Positions 5,255 through 11,616 of a DNA stretch of 15,372 nt are shown here, piece after piece. The position numbers and the translations under genes are program-made. Under the pieces are notes generated by a model. The model was given only the letters and a program-made list of their open reading frames with translations. It ran no database searches and had not been told where the DNA came from. Each line of letters starts with the position of its first letter. The stretch's first letter is position 1. Source of the stretch: Synechococcales cyanobacterium PMM_0003 (GTDB lineage: Bacteria; Cyanobacteriota; Cyanobacteriia; Pseudanabaenales; Pseudanabaenaceae); contig CASBRC010000428.1 in assembly GCA_949128015.1 (NCBI GenBank), positions 1 to 15,372 of the forward strand, in the 5' to 3' direction.

Positions 5255-5984
5255 TATTTGTGTCGTTGTCTCAACTCGGCCGATTCTTCCTCCATCAGTG
5301 CGATCGCCTCAAGTATGAATATTTCTTGAGTCTTTTGGGGTAACGGTGCAATTTGCGCTAAAAAATCGTACCCGCACCATTTGGACAAGATGATAATGGT
5401 TCGGGGATCGATAACTCGAACTTTCCCTGATTAATGCTCACCTTAAGCAAAATTGCAGCCAATAACCAGCCTATCCCGCCATCAGTGACTGATAGCTCAA
5501 AATGTTGGCTTAAGACAGGCTGTCCGTTAACTTTACAATAACTGGTAATATCTTTGACGTGAGCTAGCAAGCGTCCGGACTCTTCTACATTTTTTGCCCA
5601 TAAAGTATTCTGGAAAATATCATTGTCGCTGTTTTCAAAAGTGATATCTATTTCATCAAAAGTGAAGTGCTGAGAATTCACAATGTCTAATGAGTCGTCT
5701 AATATTTTAAACCGATCGCCCTCACAGAGTAGAACACACCCCATTAACCCGGTCATCTCTACCCCGTCGCCTAATGATTTTCTACCAATACCCGCGCGCT
5801 GTAAATTGTCCGCCGTTGTAGGCAAACTTTCCCCGTTTATTTCAATAGTTGAAACAGCACCTAAAAAAGCAAGTTTTGATAACACATCCCGTGGGGTTAA
5901 TTCGTAATCGAAATAATATTGCCCTGGTTTATTGTAGTCAAGAATTAATGCACCCTTTGGGAGTTTTAGGCTAGCAAGTGTCAT
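5254..5984 (-). CDS. Tail assembly chaperone, -1 frameshift fusion product (gpG-T / gpE+E' type)
   Basis: Predicted 243-aa fusion: 188 residues in the frame of the upstream ORF, then 55 residues in the -1 frame from the slippery heptamer GGGAAAG (minus strand, 5427-5421) to TAA at 5256-5254. The -1 frame reads WCGYDFLAQIAPLPQKTQEI and then EAIALMEEESAELRQRHK, clearly protein-like, and no plausible independent start precedes it. In lambda, P2 and many other long-tailed phages the two-form chaperone just before the tape measure gene is made this way, and GGGAAAG is the lambda G-T site. The minor fusion form binds the tape measure and recruits tube subunits. The frameshift is inferred from sequence. 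Confidence 0.85.
5358..5984 (-). CDS. Tail assembly chaperone, zero-frame product
   Basis: 208 aa, ATG 5984-5982, ending at TAG 5360-5358. Not recognised by sequence alone; the role comes from position (tube, small gene, this gene, tape measure) and from the -1 frameshift signal near its 3' end. It is acidic and soluble, without membrane segments: PKGALILDYNKPGQYYFDYE at the N-terminus, FTFDEIDITFENSDNDIF in the middle, and a hydrophobic helix (GGIGWLLAAILLKVSIN) just before the slip site. After GGGAAAG the zero frame adds only 20 residues. It is longer than lambda gpG (140 aa). A 35-nt gap separates it from the upstream zinc-ribbon gene; the Shine-Dalgarno is weak. Confidence 0.8.
   Translation of the reverse strand: MTLASLKLPKGALILDYNKPGQYYFDYELTPRDVLSKLAFLGAVSTIEINGESLPTTADNLQRAGIGRKSLGDGVEMTGLMGCVLLCEGDRFKILDDSLDIVNSQHFTFDEIDITFENSDNDIFQNTLWAKNVEESGRLLAHVKDITSYCKVNGQPVLSQHFELSVTDGGIGWLLAAILLKVSINQGKFELSIPEPLSSCPNGAGTIF
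5421..5444 (-). promoter_or_regulatory. Programmed -1 ribosomal frameshift site with upstream Shine-Dalgarno-like stimulator
   Basis: The heptamer G-GGA-AAG (5427-5421) is in the correct register (zero-frame codons CAG GGA AAG). Nine nt upstream lies AAGGTGAG (5444-5437), a Shine-Dalgarno-like sequence at about the distance used as a stimulator in E. coli dnaX. Downstream, GTTCG (5421-5417) could pair with CGAAC (5403-5399) in a weak hairpin. The first two are direct observations; efficiency cannot be judged. Confidence 0.85.
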
Positions 5985-6019
5985 TGTTCGATCGCGCTAA
6001 GGTTCCCTGATATCTTAGC

Positions 6020-6349
6020 CTATTGGTTGTAAATTAAGTGCATATCTAAATCGTCGTCTTCTTTCTTAGGTTTAGTAGTAGTAGTTTTGCCTACTCGATT
6101 TTTTTTGTCGATCGCGCACTGTTTAAGCAATTGCCGGACTTTGTTTTGGTGTTCTTTACTTGCCGCTAAATCTTCAGCCGTGCAAACCTTGTGGCGTACC
6201 TTTAAAGGTGCATTGAGAAAGCATTCATCGCACCAATTCCAGTAATCCGTCTTGCTATCGTTATTTGAGAACATAAAGCCACAAAGTATGCAATTTCTAG
6301 TGATGCAGGGGAAAGGTGGATGCACGATTTCCGATCCTTCAAAAGTCAT
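6020..6349 (-). CDS. Small zinc-ribbon protein of the tail region
   Basis: 109 aa. Two CxxC pairs (C20-I-L-C23 and C40-D-E-C43) separated by 16 residues make a likely zinc ribbon or knuckle; C15 is nearby. The C-terminal 50 residues are a basic then acidic tail (KKNRVGKTTTTKPKKEDDD). ATG at 6349-6347 with GGAG (6363-6360 region) 10 nt upstream. It lies between the tube gene and the tail chaperone. A short protein in this place could be a tail assembly factor, or an unrelated gene acquired with the divergent plus-strand gene at 6415. It is transcribed away from that gene, with 65 nt between starts. Function unknown. Confidence 0.65.
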   Translation of the reverse strand: MTFEGSEIVHPPFPCITRNCILCGFMFSNNDSKTDYWNWCDECFLNAPLKVRHKVCTAEDLAASKEHQNKVRQLLKQCAIDKKNRVGKTTTTKPKKEDDDLDMHLIYNQ

Positions 6350-6365
6350 TTATTTTTTTCTCCGA

Positions 6366-6393
6366 TTGTGTTGTTACCATGCTATACTATAAT
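6366..6393 (+). promoter_or_regulatory. Promoter of the plus-strand gene at 6415
   Basis: -35 TTGTGT (6366-6371), 16-bp spacer, -10 TATAAT (6388-6393), with an overlapping TGCTATACT (6380-6388). The ATG follows about 22 nt after the -10. It is one of the best consensus promoters in the window and overlaps the region upstream of the divergent zinc-ribbon gene. Confidence 0.65.
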
Positions 6394-6414
6394 AAGAACA
6401 AACAACCGGAAATT

Positions 6415-6777
6415 ATGATTAGTTTAACTGATTACACAAGCCCTGAGCTAAATAAGGCAATTACTGAATTCGAGGAAGGTAACGGCTCGATCGCCCGTAT
6501 TTCTCGGTTTATCAATCTGTTTGGGCTTTGGGTAGAGGATTGTCTGAGAAATCCCGACCATTTTATCGCGGCTGCTGTCGCGAATCCGAATAAACCATTT
6601 ACTCCGATAGATAGGGCTGAAGTGGTTTATGCTCTATTCTCGCAGGGTAATGTTACATCAAAATTACAGAGTGCGATCGACAAATTAGAGGCTCGGTATC
6701 ATCGCATAGAAGAAGGGGATGAGATCGATAATTTGCTGAGTGCTTTGATACGTGCGATCGCCAAAAGCGAAAACTAA
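6415..6777 (+). CDS. Unknown protein, plus-strand single gene inside the tail operon
   Basis: 120 aa from the ATG at 6415 (MISLTDYTSPELNKAITEFE). The frame is open further upstream to 6316, but those codons lie on top of the promoter (-10 at 6388), so the short form is preferred; GGA (6408-6410) is a weak Shine-Dalgarno. It is all-alpha by composition, with hydrophobic helices (ISRFINLFGLWVEDCLRN, HFIAAAVANP) and an acidic C-terminal part; no motif recognised. It has its own promoter and terminator and opposite orientation to the tail genes on both sides, so it behaves as an independent cassette (a moron-like gene). It contains HIP1 sites like its neighbours, so there is no sign of recent transfer from a non-cyanobacterial source. 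Confidence 0.7.
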   Translation: MISLTDYTSPELNKAITEFEEGNGSIARISRFINLFGLWVEDCLRNPDHFIAAAVANPNKPFTPIDRAEVVYALFSQGNVTSKLQSAIDKLEARYHRIEEGDEIDNLLSALIRAIAKSEN

Positions 6778-6787
6778 AAGACAATTT

Positions 6788-6813
6788 AAAACCCGATCGG
6801 GCAATCGGGTTTT
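6788..6813. terminator. Bidirectional rho-independent terminator
   Basis: AAAACCCGAT (6788-6797) pairs perfectly with ATCGGGTTTT (6804-6813) around a 6-nt CGGGCA loop. It ends the 6415 gene (10 nt after its stop). Read on the minus strand it follows the tube gene with a T-run as well, so it may also reduce transcription from tube into the zinc-ribbon, chaperone and tape measure genes. Confidence 0.85.
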
Positions 6814-6821
6814 GCTTCATT

Positions 6822-6839
6822 ATTCCCAACAGTGGGAAT
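6822..6839 (+). repeat. Dispersed palindrome, copy 5 (perfect arms)
   Basis: ATTCCCAACAGTGGGAAT: a full 7-bp stem and ACAG loop, the most symmetric copy. It lies 4 nt from the tube stop codon (6846-6844), 8 nt after the terminator, and is followed by ATCATTAACC. Confidence 0.85.
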
Positions 6840-6843
6840 ATCA

Positions 6844-7320
6844 TTAACCGTACACTAATTCAACCCCTATTGTGTCTGATGAACCTGTCGGGAGCCTCCA
6901 AACTACAAAACCATTCTCGGTTCGCCAAGCATCGGTTATTTGTAATTTGATAGTTCCGTCATCAGCTTTATCCGGACTAACAGTACGTCCGGGTCTGCTA
7001 ACGTAACCCGAATAAAATTCAGCATCGCTAATTGCAACCGTAGCCGATATCATCTCTACATTCAACACCATTAAAGTTACAATTAACTTCAGATTAAAGG
7101 CGTTTTCAACAAACCTCAAAAAAGTGGGATTTCTTTTATGATCCTTTAGTGACATTGTTAATTCTGCCGCCTGTATTGAGCGCGCCTCTGGTTTTGTGAA
7201 GTCAGTACCGACTACCATGTCAGTATCATAATTCCTAGTGAATTCTGGTATTTCAATTGTCTTAACTTCACCGTTAACCAGAATTACACCGTTAGTATCA
7301 ACAAACGCAACTTTGAGCAT
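6844..7320 (-). CDS. Tail tube protein (contractile tail)
   Basis: 158 aa from the ATG at 7320-7318, 4 nt after the sheath stop; a TTG at 7335 would add five residues and overlap sheath. GGA in the sheath 3' end acts as a weak Shine-Dalgarno. Tube proteins stack as hexamers inside the sheath and form the DNA channel. The length and beta-rich pattern (VAFVDTNGVILVNGEVKTIE; AELTMSLKDHKRNPTFLRF; EFYSGYVSRPGRTVSPDKAD, then TIKLQITDAW) fit P2 FII-type tube proteins of about 150-175 aa. Its place right after the sheath gene is the strongest evidence. Confidence 0.85.
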   Translation of the reverse strand: MLKVAFVDTNGVILVNGEVKTIEIPEFTRNYDTDMVVGTDFTKPEARSIQAAELTMSLKDHKRNPTFLRFVENAFNLKLIVTLMVLNVEMISATVAISDAEFYSGYVSRPGRTVSPDKADDGTIKLQITDAWRTENGFVVWRLPTGSSDTIGVELVYG

Positions 7321-7324
7321 ATTT

Positions 7325-8542
7325 TTAATCCACAAATATCGTTATTTCTGCAATCCGATCGCCCTGGTTGTCACCTTCCAACATAATATCATATACAAGA
7401 CTCCGCGCTGCTGTATCCGACTTTTCGCTGTTGAAATTAACAACACTATAAGGCAATAGTGAGGAATCTGGTTCTAGGTTTAAAGCGATCCGGATCGCTT
7501 GAGCTATGCCTTCTATATGCACTAAATCAAACGGTTTCTGTTGCCAATTAGAGGCAACTTTGTTAGCCAAAAATTGAGCTTTTGCTTTCAGTCTGGCAAC
7601 ATTAAAAGGCAACCCATTAGTTACTATTGCAGAAACAATCCGGTCACTACCCCATGTAACCCCTTTTGCTTTTAATAGTGCTGAGTCTATGAGAGTTAAG
7701 GCAACAGCAGACTCTGTTAGTGTTTTGCCGTTTGGACTTTCCCAATAATCTAACAGTGACACGGCTGCGACAAAGTGAACACCCGCGCTCTCTAGTCCGC
7801 GATCGCTAGTGCGGATAGGGAATACCGCAACGGCGTTACCAGAATTGAGCAATGGGATCGCCGCGGTAGCGCTTGCGCCCGGCTGAGTGTACACTGCAAC
7901 CGCGCTTAATGCGATCGCTCTTTCATTCAAAGCAGAGGCAATATCAGCAGTAATTTCAGAGCCTGCTGTAACAATCATGGTTGGGGTCTGTCCGTTAACG
8001 GCTGCTACCAAACCGATCGCAGTGACTAGATCGATAGTGTCATAGTCCGCGACTGAGTACGTTACTCGCACCGTGGCAAGCGCCGGAATTGTACTCGCAG
8101 CCGTGCGGGTTATTATGCCTGTAAGCGGGGCGATCGTGTAATGTGTAGGGGATACATAGGTTACATCGGCTGCTACGTTAGTTACCACTATGGGAGCAAC
8201 TATATTAGGGTGATCTAGCTTGATTGTTTCAAGGGCGTTAAATGTGTAGCTTTTAGCTGCTACCTCTGCTACCGCGACTAACGGTGTCGCATTGATTGCG
8301 ATAATAGGCACTTGCACATACTTTAAAATCGTTTCTATAGCGTCAACTAACCCGTAATCCTTAATACCTTTACCTGACGCGGTAGATAATGACAAGCGCT
8401 CACCGTACTTCGAGATCGCATCAGTCAGAGACTTAATCAAGGTCGGGTTGCCGTCGCCTTTTGCAGCGTTCCCCACTATTGCTACAACATCCCCTGGGGA
8501 TCTTGGTAGTCTAATGCCTTGTTCTATTAAAATGCTAGTCAT
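7325..8542 (-). CDS. Contractile tail sheath protein
   Basis: 405 aa, identifying the phage as a myovirus type. N-terminal part: PGDVVAIVGNAAKGDGNPT and LTDAISKYG, as in sheath proteins. The central region (about residues 100-170) contains a beta-sandwich insert with the characteristic YTIAPLTGIITR and ATVRVTYSVADYD. The C-terminal part has FPIRTSDRG, SDRIVSAIVTNGLPFNVARL and a terminal strand pair (RSLVYDIMLEGDN, IAEITIFVD) that in sheath proteins makes the handshake between subunits. The length is on the short side for the family (about 390-480). Its ATG overlaps the stop of the upstream terminator gene (ATGA at 8542-8539), so the two are probably translationally coupled. Sheath is followed by tube with a 4-nt gap. 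Confidence 0.9.
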   Translation of the reverse strand: MTSILIEQGIRLPRSPGDVVAIVGNAAKGDGNPTLIKSLTDAISKYGERLSLSTASGKGIKDYGLVDAIETILKYVQVPIIAINATPLVAVAEVAAKSYTFNALETIKLDHPNIVAPIVVTNVAADVTYVSPTHYTIAPLTGIITRTAASTIPALATVRVTYSVADYDTIDLVTAIGLVAAVNGQTPTMIVTAGSEITADIASALNERAIALSAVAVYTQPGASATAAIPLLNSGNAVAVFPIRTSDRGLESAGVHFVAAVSLLDYWESPNGKTLTESAVALTLIDSALLKAKGVTWGSDRIVSAIVTNGLPFNVARLKAKAQFLANKVASNWQQKPFDLVHIEGIAQAIRIALNLEPDSSLLPYSVVNFNSEKSDTAARSLVYDIMLEGDNQGDRIAEITIFVD

Positions 8543-9015
8543 AATATATCAATCCTCATTGTTAATATTTGTGGACTGGTTGTAGCTATCTCATTAATCC
8601 TCTGCCTACCTACTATATCAAAACTTTGCTCTAGAACCCATCTTTTTTGTTGAAAATATTCACGGCGACTATCAAAAGTTAAATCAAATAAAGCGCTTGT
8701 GACTTTTAGATTTTCAAGTGCTGATTCCACTCTTTCTGCTACTTTCCCCGCCCCTGTTGCTTGATAATATTCTGGCAGACTTATTACGATCAATACCTTC
8801 TGAATTCGAGTTTGAAAGTTAGCTGAGAAAGTGCGATCGTTCTCGATCGTCCTCTCACTTGGAAATAGTATTAAAATGTCACCCGCGTTATCGGAGATCG
8901 ATAGTTCCTGTACTTTGTTAGGGTGTATCCTAAGCAATACATCGGGTGCAAGTGTTGCGCGCACGGGTGCTAAAGCTGCTGATATTTCTGTCCTGATTTG
9001 CTCAGAGTCGAACAT
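8539..9015 (-). CDS. Tail terminator / gp37-like protein
   Basis: 158 aa, ATG 9015-9013. It lies directly before sheath with a 4-nt ATGA overlap, which is where contractile phages carry the tail terminator or gp37-family gene. The protein has an N-terminal helix (FDSEQIRTEISAALAPV), then alternating beta strands (DILILFPSERTI; NFQTRIQKVLIVISLPEYY) and a helix-strand end (KVAERVESALENLKV; ILTMRIDIL), consistent with the small alpha/beta fold of tail terminators, which cap the tube and join it to the head. Recognition is by fold pattern and context. No strong Shine-Dalgarno. Confidence 0.65.
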   Translation of the reverse strand: MFDSEQIRTEISAALAPVRATLAPDVLLRIHPNKVQELSISDNAGDILILFPSERTIENDRTFSANFQTRIQKVLIVISLPEYYQATGAGKVAERVESALENLKVTSALFDLTFDSRREYFQQKRWVLEQSFDIVGRQRINEIATTSPQILTMRIDIL

Positions 9016-9112
9016 AATGGATAAAGAGGCGACAGAAGCCGCCTCGGAGGTTAACTACATCACAATCAATGTTAACCTTCAAACTCTAGCACGTTTTTCG
9101 GATTAAATATTT

Positions 9113-9130
9113 ATTCCCAACACTGAGAAT
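9113..9130 (+). repeat. Dispersed palindrome, copy 6
   Basis: ATTCCCAACACTGAGAAT, with one arm base changed (GAG for GGG). It lies 8 nt before the ATG of a small plus-strand frame at 9139, the same spacing as copies 1 and 9 have to their downstream starts. Confidence 0.75.
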
Positions 9131-9138
9131 TTTAAAAA

Positions 9139-9240
9139 ATGACAGATTCTGCGATCGGGCTGATAGCCGTAAGGCACGGCGAAATCAAGAAATATAAATC
9201 CGTCTTAAAAGACGGGGTTTCTACCCAAATTAAGATATGA
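9139..9240 (+). CDS. Possible 33-aa small protein
   Basis: A plus-strand frame beginning MTDSAIGLIAVRHGEIKKYK and ending at TGA 9238-9240. It is preceded at 8 nt by palindrome copy 6, the arrangement seen before the hub and protease genes. The basic helix-like part could bind nucleic acid. Against it: two inverted repeats within the frame, GCCGT-AAGGC-ACGGC (9166-9180) and CCGTCTT-AA-AAGACGG (9200-9215), suggest a structured RNA or a mobile-element end instead. Function unknown. Confidence 0.3.
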   Translation: MTDSAIGLIAVRHGEIKKYKSVLKDGVSTQIKI

Positions 9241-9283
9241 TGTTTGTGTAAACCTCGGAGACGCGGGGATGCAACTGAAAGAT

Positions 9284-9312
9284 AAAATCGCCGCTGATCC
9301 GGCGGTTTTTTT
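9284..9312 (+). terminator. Rho-independent terminator, plus strand
   Basis: AAAATCGCCG (9284-9293), loop CTGATC, CGGCGGTTTT (9300-9309): a 10-bp stem with one T-G wobble, then a T-run of seven (9306-9312). No annotated plus-strand gene ends just before it, which argues for a small plus-strand transcript from 9139 or about 9248. Confidence 0.75.
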
Positions 9313-9351
9313 ATTTTCCGACAGCGGGCGATCGGGCAAAACAAACCAGCT

Positions 9352-10131
9352 TTAACTAGCGGGTTCGTCTATATCAAAAGTATTTTGCATTAGAGCCTCT
9401 AAAGGACTGCGGACGCGCCCTGCTAAAGCGTCATCAGTACCGATTATGGTATATGTGAGGTTACTTTCATCAAAGGAGTCATAAAAGGCTGTTTTACCCG
9501 CGCTTTCAAGTAGGTCTGAGGTGGTAATGCGATCGACACTTTCAATTTGATTTACCTGTTCTATAAGTTGCCTTGAAGCGATCGGACTGCCGCCGCCTAT
9601 CACGCTTCTATTAAGATTTTTAGAACTACTACCGATTGCATTACGATCAAGTAATTGCGAATCGCCGCCTGTTGCATTTTTGTCCTGACTCCATTCTAAA
9701 CCTCTGCTGATAATGTCGCTATTAGTGCGATTAATAATCTTTTCGGGATCTATTCTCAATGTATAATTATTAGGATCTGCTATCACATTTTTAGTTTCCC
9801 GATAGACAGTATCGCCTGTATTGTTTATCAATCGATCGTTGTAGTATCGGATCAAATCTTCATTGATTAACGCGTCTTCAAACTCACTTTTCACAAAGTC
9901 TTTAGCTGCATCTCTAAGGGCATTACCAGGACTTTCCTTGAAAGCTGTCTGCCAGTCTTTAGACTCACCCGAAGCCATCTTTTTTGCCTCATTAATCGCC
10001 TTTTCGGACACTTTTGTTGCAATATATTTTTTAGCGATATTGCCACCCGCCCATTTTGCGATCGCCTTAGTAGATCCCTTAGTTAAAGCGCCCGCCGTTA
10101 CCTTAATTAAAATGGGAATTATTGCTAGCAT
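9352..10131 (-). CDS. Unknown structural-region protein with short internal repeats
   Basis: 259 aa, ATG 10131-10129. In gene order it takes the place of a tail-completion (HK97 gp10-like) gene, between head closure and tail terminator, but I do not recognise that fold. The N-terminus is hydrophobic and basic (MLAIIPILIKVTAGALTKG), possibly a membrane-active helix, followed by a helical, charged region. Residues about 149-183 hold three imperfect 12-13-residue repeats (DKNATGGDS, LDRNAIGSSS, LNRSVIGGGS), a flexible Ser/Gly-rich linker. The C-terminal part (about 195-259) is acidic. Only a distant AGG could serve as Shine-Dalgarno. A role as connector, minor tail or injected protein is possible; nothing decides. 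Confidence 0.65.
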   Translation of the reverse strand: MLAIIPILIKVTAGALTKGSTKAIAKWAGGNIAKKYIATKVSEKAINEAKKMASGESKDWQTAFKESPGNALRDAAKDFVKSEFEDALINEDLIRYYNDRLINNTGDTVYRETKNVIADPNNYTLRIDPEKIINRTNSDIISRGLEWSQDKNATGGDSQLLDRNAIGSSSKNLNRSVIGGGSPIASRQLIEQVNQIESVDRITTSDLLESAGKTAFYDSFDESNLTYTIIGTDDALAGRVRSPLEALMQNTFDIDEPAS

Positions 10132-10133
10132 TG

Positions 10134-10142
10134 TGCTATACC
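10134..10142 (+). promoter_or_regulatory. Possible extended -10 element before the 82-aa gene
   Basis: TGC-TATACC, resembling the TGC-TATAAT boxes at 14869 and 6380 but weaker. It is only 12 nt before the ATG at 10155, so a transcript from here would be almost leaderless. Confidence 0.3.
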
Positions 10143-10154
10143 TAAATTTGTATT

Positions 10155-10403
10155 ATGTCTCAAGAATTAAGCGCCGTAATCAAACTGATTCATCCTCATA
10201 TCAACTGCTTTTTTAGCTGCGACTGTGGCTTTAATTGGTGTACAGGTCAAGTTGTAGCCACTATTCGGCTACCTATGACTAACTATTCTAATGAGTTTGT
10301 GCTGGTTTGCGATATTGGCTATGAGTTGCACTGGATAGCTGCAAACCGGGTCAAATATACCACAATTCCCAACAATGGGATTAGCGAAATCAAAGACTTT
10401 TAG
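10155..10403 (+). CDS. Small Cys-containing protein of unknown function
   Basis: 82 aa on the plus strand between two minus-strand genes. The N-terminal half has C18, C22, C24 and C29 (INCFFSCDCGFNWCTG), spaced so that a metal site is conceivable, followed by strands (VVATIRLPM, EFVLVCDIGYELHW). The C-terminal residues TIPNNGI are encoded by palindrome copy 7, so the last part of the frame probably came from insertion of that repeat near an older stop. The end overlaps the 3' end of the minus-strand gene at 10390 by 14 nt. It has a weak promoter-like box and no clear Shine-Dalgarno. Confidence 0.5.
   Translation: MSQELSAVIKLIHPHINCFFSCDCGFNWCTGQVVATIRLPMTNYSNEFVLVCDIGYELHWIAANRVKYTTIPNNGISEIKDF
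10365..10382 (+). repeat. Dispersed palindrome, copy 7
   Basis: ATTCCCAACAATGGGATT, identical to copies 2 and 9. It lies inside the last codons of the 82-aa gene and 7 nt from the stop of the convergent head-closure gene. Confidence 0.85.
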
Positions 10404-10809
10404 AATTAGAAAACATATTTAATTCGAGCCGTTCCCCAAAGTTTTCGGAGTAAGCAGGCATCGAAGTGCGATCGAGACTTAGTAATATAAAATCGTAAGT
10501 CCGATCGCCCAACAAACAACTACCACCAACACCGGGAACTATCCATAAAGGCAATATTTTGGGTTGTTGCGCGTGACCTTTATAAACTCTATTTTGTTGC
10601 CCATTATTAGGGCTGGCAAACGATTCTAAGCTAGTTGTAATGTATAAATGAGCTAATACCTCAAATAGCTCTGATCCCGTAGGATTGCCGAAATTATCAA
10701 TAGCACCGACCAAAGATTTTTCAAAAGTTAGCGTAACAAATTCATAATCAGACTTTAAAAAAGGTACACTAGGTAAAGTGCTTTTTATCAATTGGTCTAA
10801 TGATTTCAT
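10390..10809 (-). CDS. Putative head closure / head-tail joining protein
   Basis: 139 aa, ATG 10809-10807. Its place after the capsid genes and before the tail genes, its size and its beta-rich pattern (SDYEFVTLTFEKSLVGAID, NFGNPTGSELFEVLAHLYIT, LPLWIVPGVGGSCLLG, YDFILLSLDRTS) fit the small beta-barrel head-closure family (stopper proteins that close the portal channel after DNA packaging). This is inference from order and general pattern; no diagnostic motif is visible. Its start overlaps head-to-head by 10 bp with the plus-strand gene at 10800, a very unusual arrangement. Confidence 0.5.
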   Translation of the reverse strand: MKSLDQLIKSTLPSVPFLKSDYEFVTLTFEKSLVGAIDNFGNPTGSELFEVLAHLYITTSLESFASPNNGQQNRVYKGHAQQPKILPLWIVPGVGGSCLLGDRTYDFILLSLDRTSMPAYSENFGERLELNMFSNSKSL

Positions 10810-11174
10810 ATTCGGAATTTACCCTAAAATATGGTGCTGAATTTAATGAGCTAATCTACTCGGATTGGCTACCAGTCGCGATAGCTAGATCCGCAATATT
10901 CCCTGTAGACTCTAGAGATTTGGCGACGGAATACTATCTAGGCTGGTTACTTTGTACCACATCGGGCGATCGGCAAAACTCAGAGGTTAAAAGTTTTGAA
11001 GTCAAACCAGATGGTTACTCAGTAAGTTATTCTAACAATGATATTCCAAAGTGCGATCGCTGGCTTAAATTTTTAGAACAGTTAGCGATCGCAGCGGGTT
11101 TTGAGCTTCCAGAGCTTAAGCGCACTCGAACGTTTGGTGGTAATCGCACCGAGGTATTTGTACACCGATTTTGA
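10800..11174 (+). CDS. Putative head-tail connector-like protein (gp6 / DUF4054 resemblance), on the opposite strand
   Basis: 124 aa from ATG 10800. The start MISYSEFTLKYGAEF, the central helix pair with LATEYYLGWLLCTTSGDRQ, and the following EVKSFEVKPDGYSVSY recall head-tail adaptor proteins, which have an A..yLaAHlL....G.....v.S.s.g..svsY core. The gene order (after capsid, next to head closure) agrees. It is odd that it lies on the plus strand while all clear structural genes here are on the minus strand, tail-to-tail with 11177 (2-nt gap) and head-to-head with 10390 (10-bp overlap). No Shine-Dalgarno or promoter is evident, so its expression is unclear. The alternative is an unrelated plus-strand gene. 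It contains HIP1 sites. Confidence 0.5.
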   Translation: MISYSEFTLKYGAEFNELIYSDWLPVAIARSAIFPVDSRDLATEYYLGWLLCTTSGDRQNSEVKSFEVKPDGYSVSYSNNDIPKCDRWLKFLEQLAIAAGFELPELKRTRTFGGNRTEVFVHRF

Positions 11175-11176
11175 GC

Positions 11177-11563
11177 TTAAGCTAAGCCCTGTTTTAACTG
11201 GTTAATCCGAGTTGCAATAATCCCTCGGACTGACTTTCTTTGTTCTACTTTTAGCCAAGCGTCAAGCGTTGTTAGATCGACAGTCGAATTAACAATGCTT
11301 GACGCTTCCTCTACTGCGTAAGAGCCAAGATCGACAATTTCGGTATTAGCCATCGGATCGATTGTCTCTGACTGCTGTACAAGCTCGATCGCCTTCAGCT
11401 TAGAAAACCTTTGATAATCCGGGTGTTCTTGTAACTGTTGGATCTTTGCTTCTTCTAGTGCGTTTGTGCCAGCGGTTAATGCGATCGAGTCGAACGCTAA
11501 AACCGCTCCTGATTTCATTGTTGGCAGACATCTCTCAGGATAGAAAATAACAATTTGTAACAT
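11177..11563 (-). CDS. Small head-region protein of unknown function
   Basis: 128 aa from the ATG at 11563-11561; a TTG at 11596 would give 139 aa. It directly follows the major capsid gene. The short start MLQIVIFYPERCLPTMKSGA looks like a natural N-terminus. The middle has helices (TNALEEAKIQQLQEHPDYQR), an acidic linker (SETIDPMANTEI), and the C-terminus ends in LDAWLKVEQRKSVRGIIATR, resembling the helical HeH/LEM-like tail of small phage head proteins in which a helix with 'eKRktV...l..Ri..L' is common. Such proteins after the capsid gene are often of unknown function or head completion factors. Confidence 0.65.
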   Translation of the reverse strand: MLQIVIFYPERCLPTMKSGAVLAFDSIALTAGTNALEEAKIQQLQEHPDYQRFSKLKAIELVQQSETIDPMANTEIVDLGSYAVEEASSIVNSTVDLTTLDAWLKVEQRKSVRGIIATRINQLKQGLA

Positions 11564-11616
11564 TGTTTGTGGGTTTTCTCTCAATAGTTGAATCAAAGCA
11601 TTTTGCGAGTCAAAAC

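Larger units (their letters stand above)
9131..9351 (+). other. Structured gene-poor gap: possible small RNA or transposon-end remnant
   Basis: Between the tail terminator and the next minus-strand gene there is no sizeable ORF. The stretch has two compact hairpins (9166-9180 and 9200-9215), a TATGAT -10-like box (9236-9241), and a strong plus-strand terminator at 9284-9312, so a plus-strand RNA of roughly 65 nt (about 9248-9312) is possible. The hairpin followed by GGGGTTTCTACCC resembles the right ends of IS200/IS605-type elements in cyanobacteria, but no transposase is present and this is only a resemblance. Confidence 0.35.

Noticed and set aside
5683..5907. Plus-strand 74-codon frame inside the tail chaperone gene
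   Set aside because: It overlaps the minus-strand coding sequence, which has better coding character and context.
9269..9355. Plus-strand 28-codon frame starting MQLKDKIAADPAVFLFSDSG with a P-loop-like GRSGKT end and GGAG upstream
   Set aside because: The glycine spacing does not fit a Walker A motif, GRSG is simply encoded by a HIP1-type GGGCGATCGGG, and the frame runs through the strong terminator.
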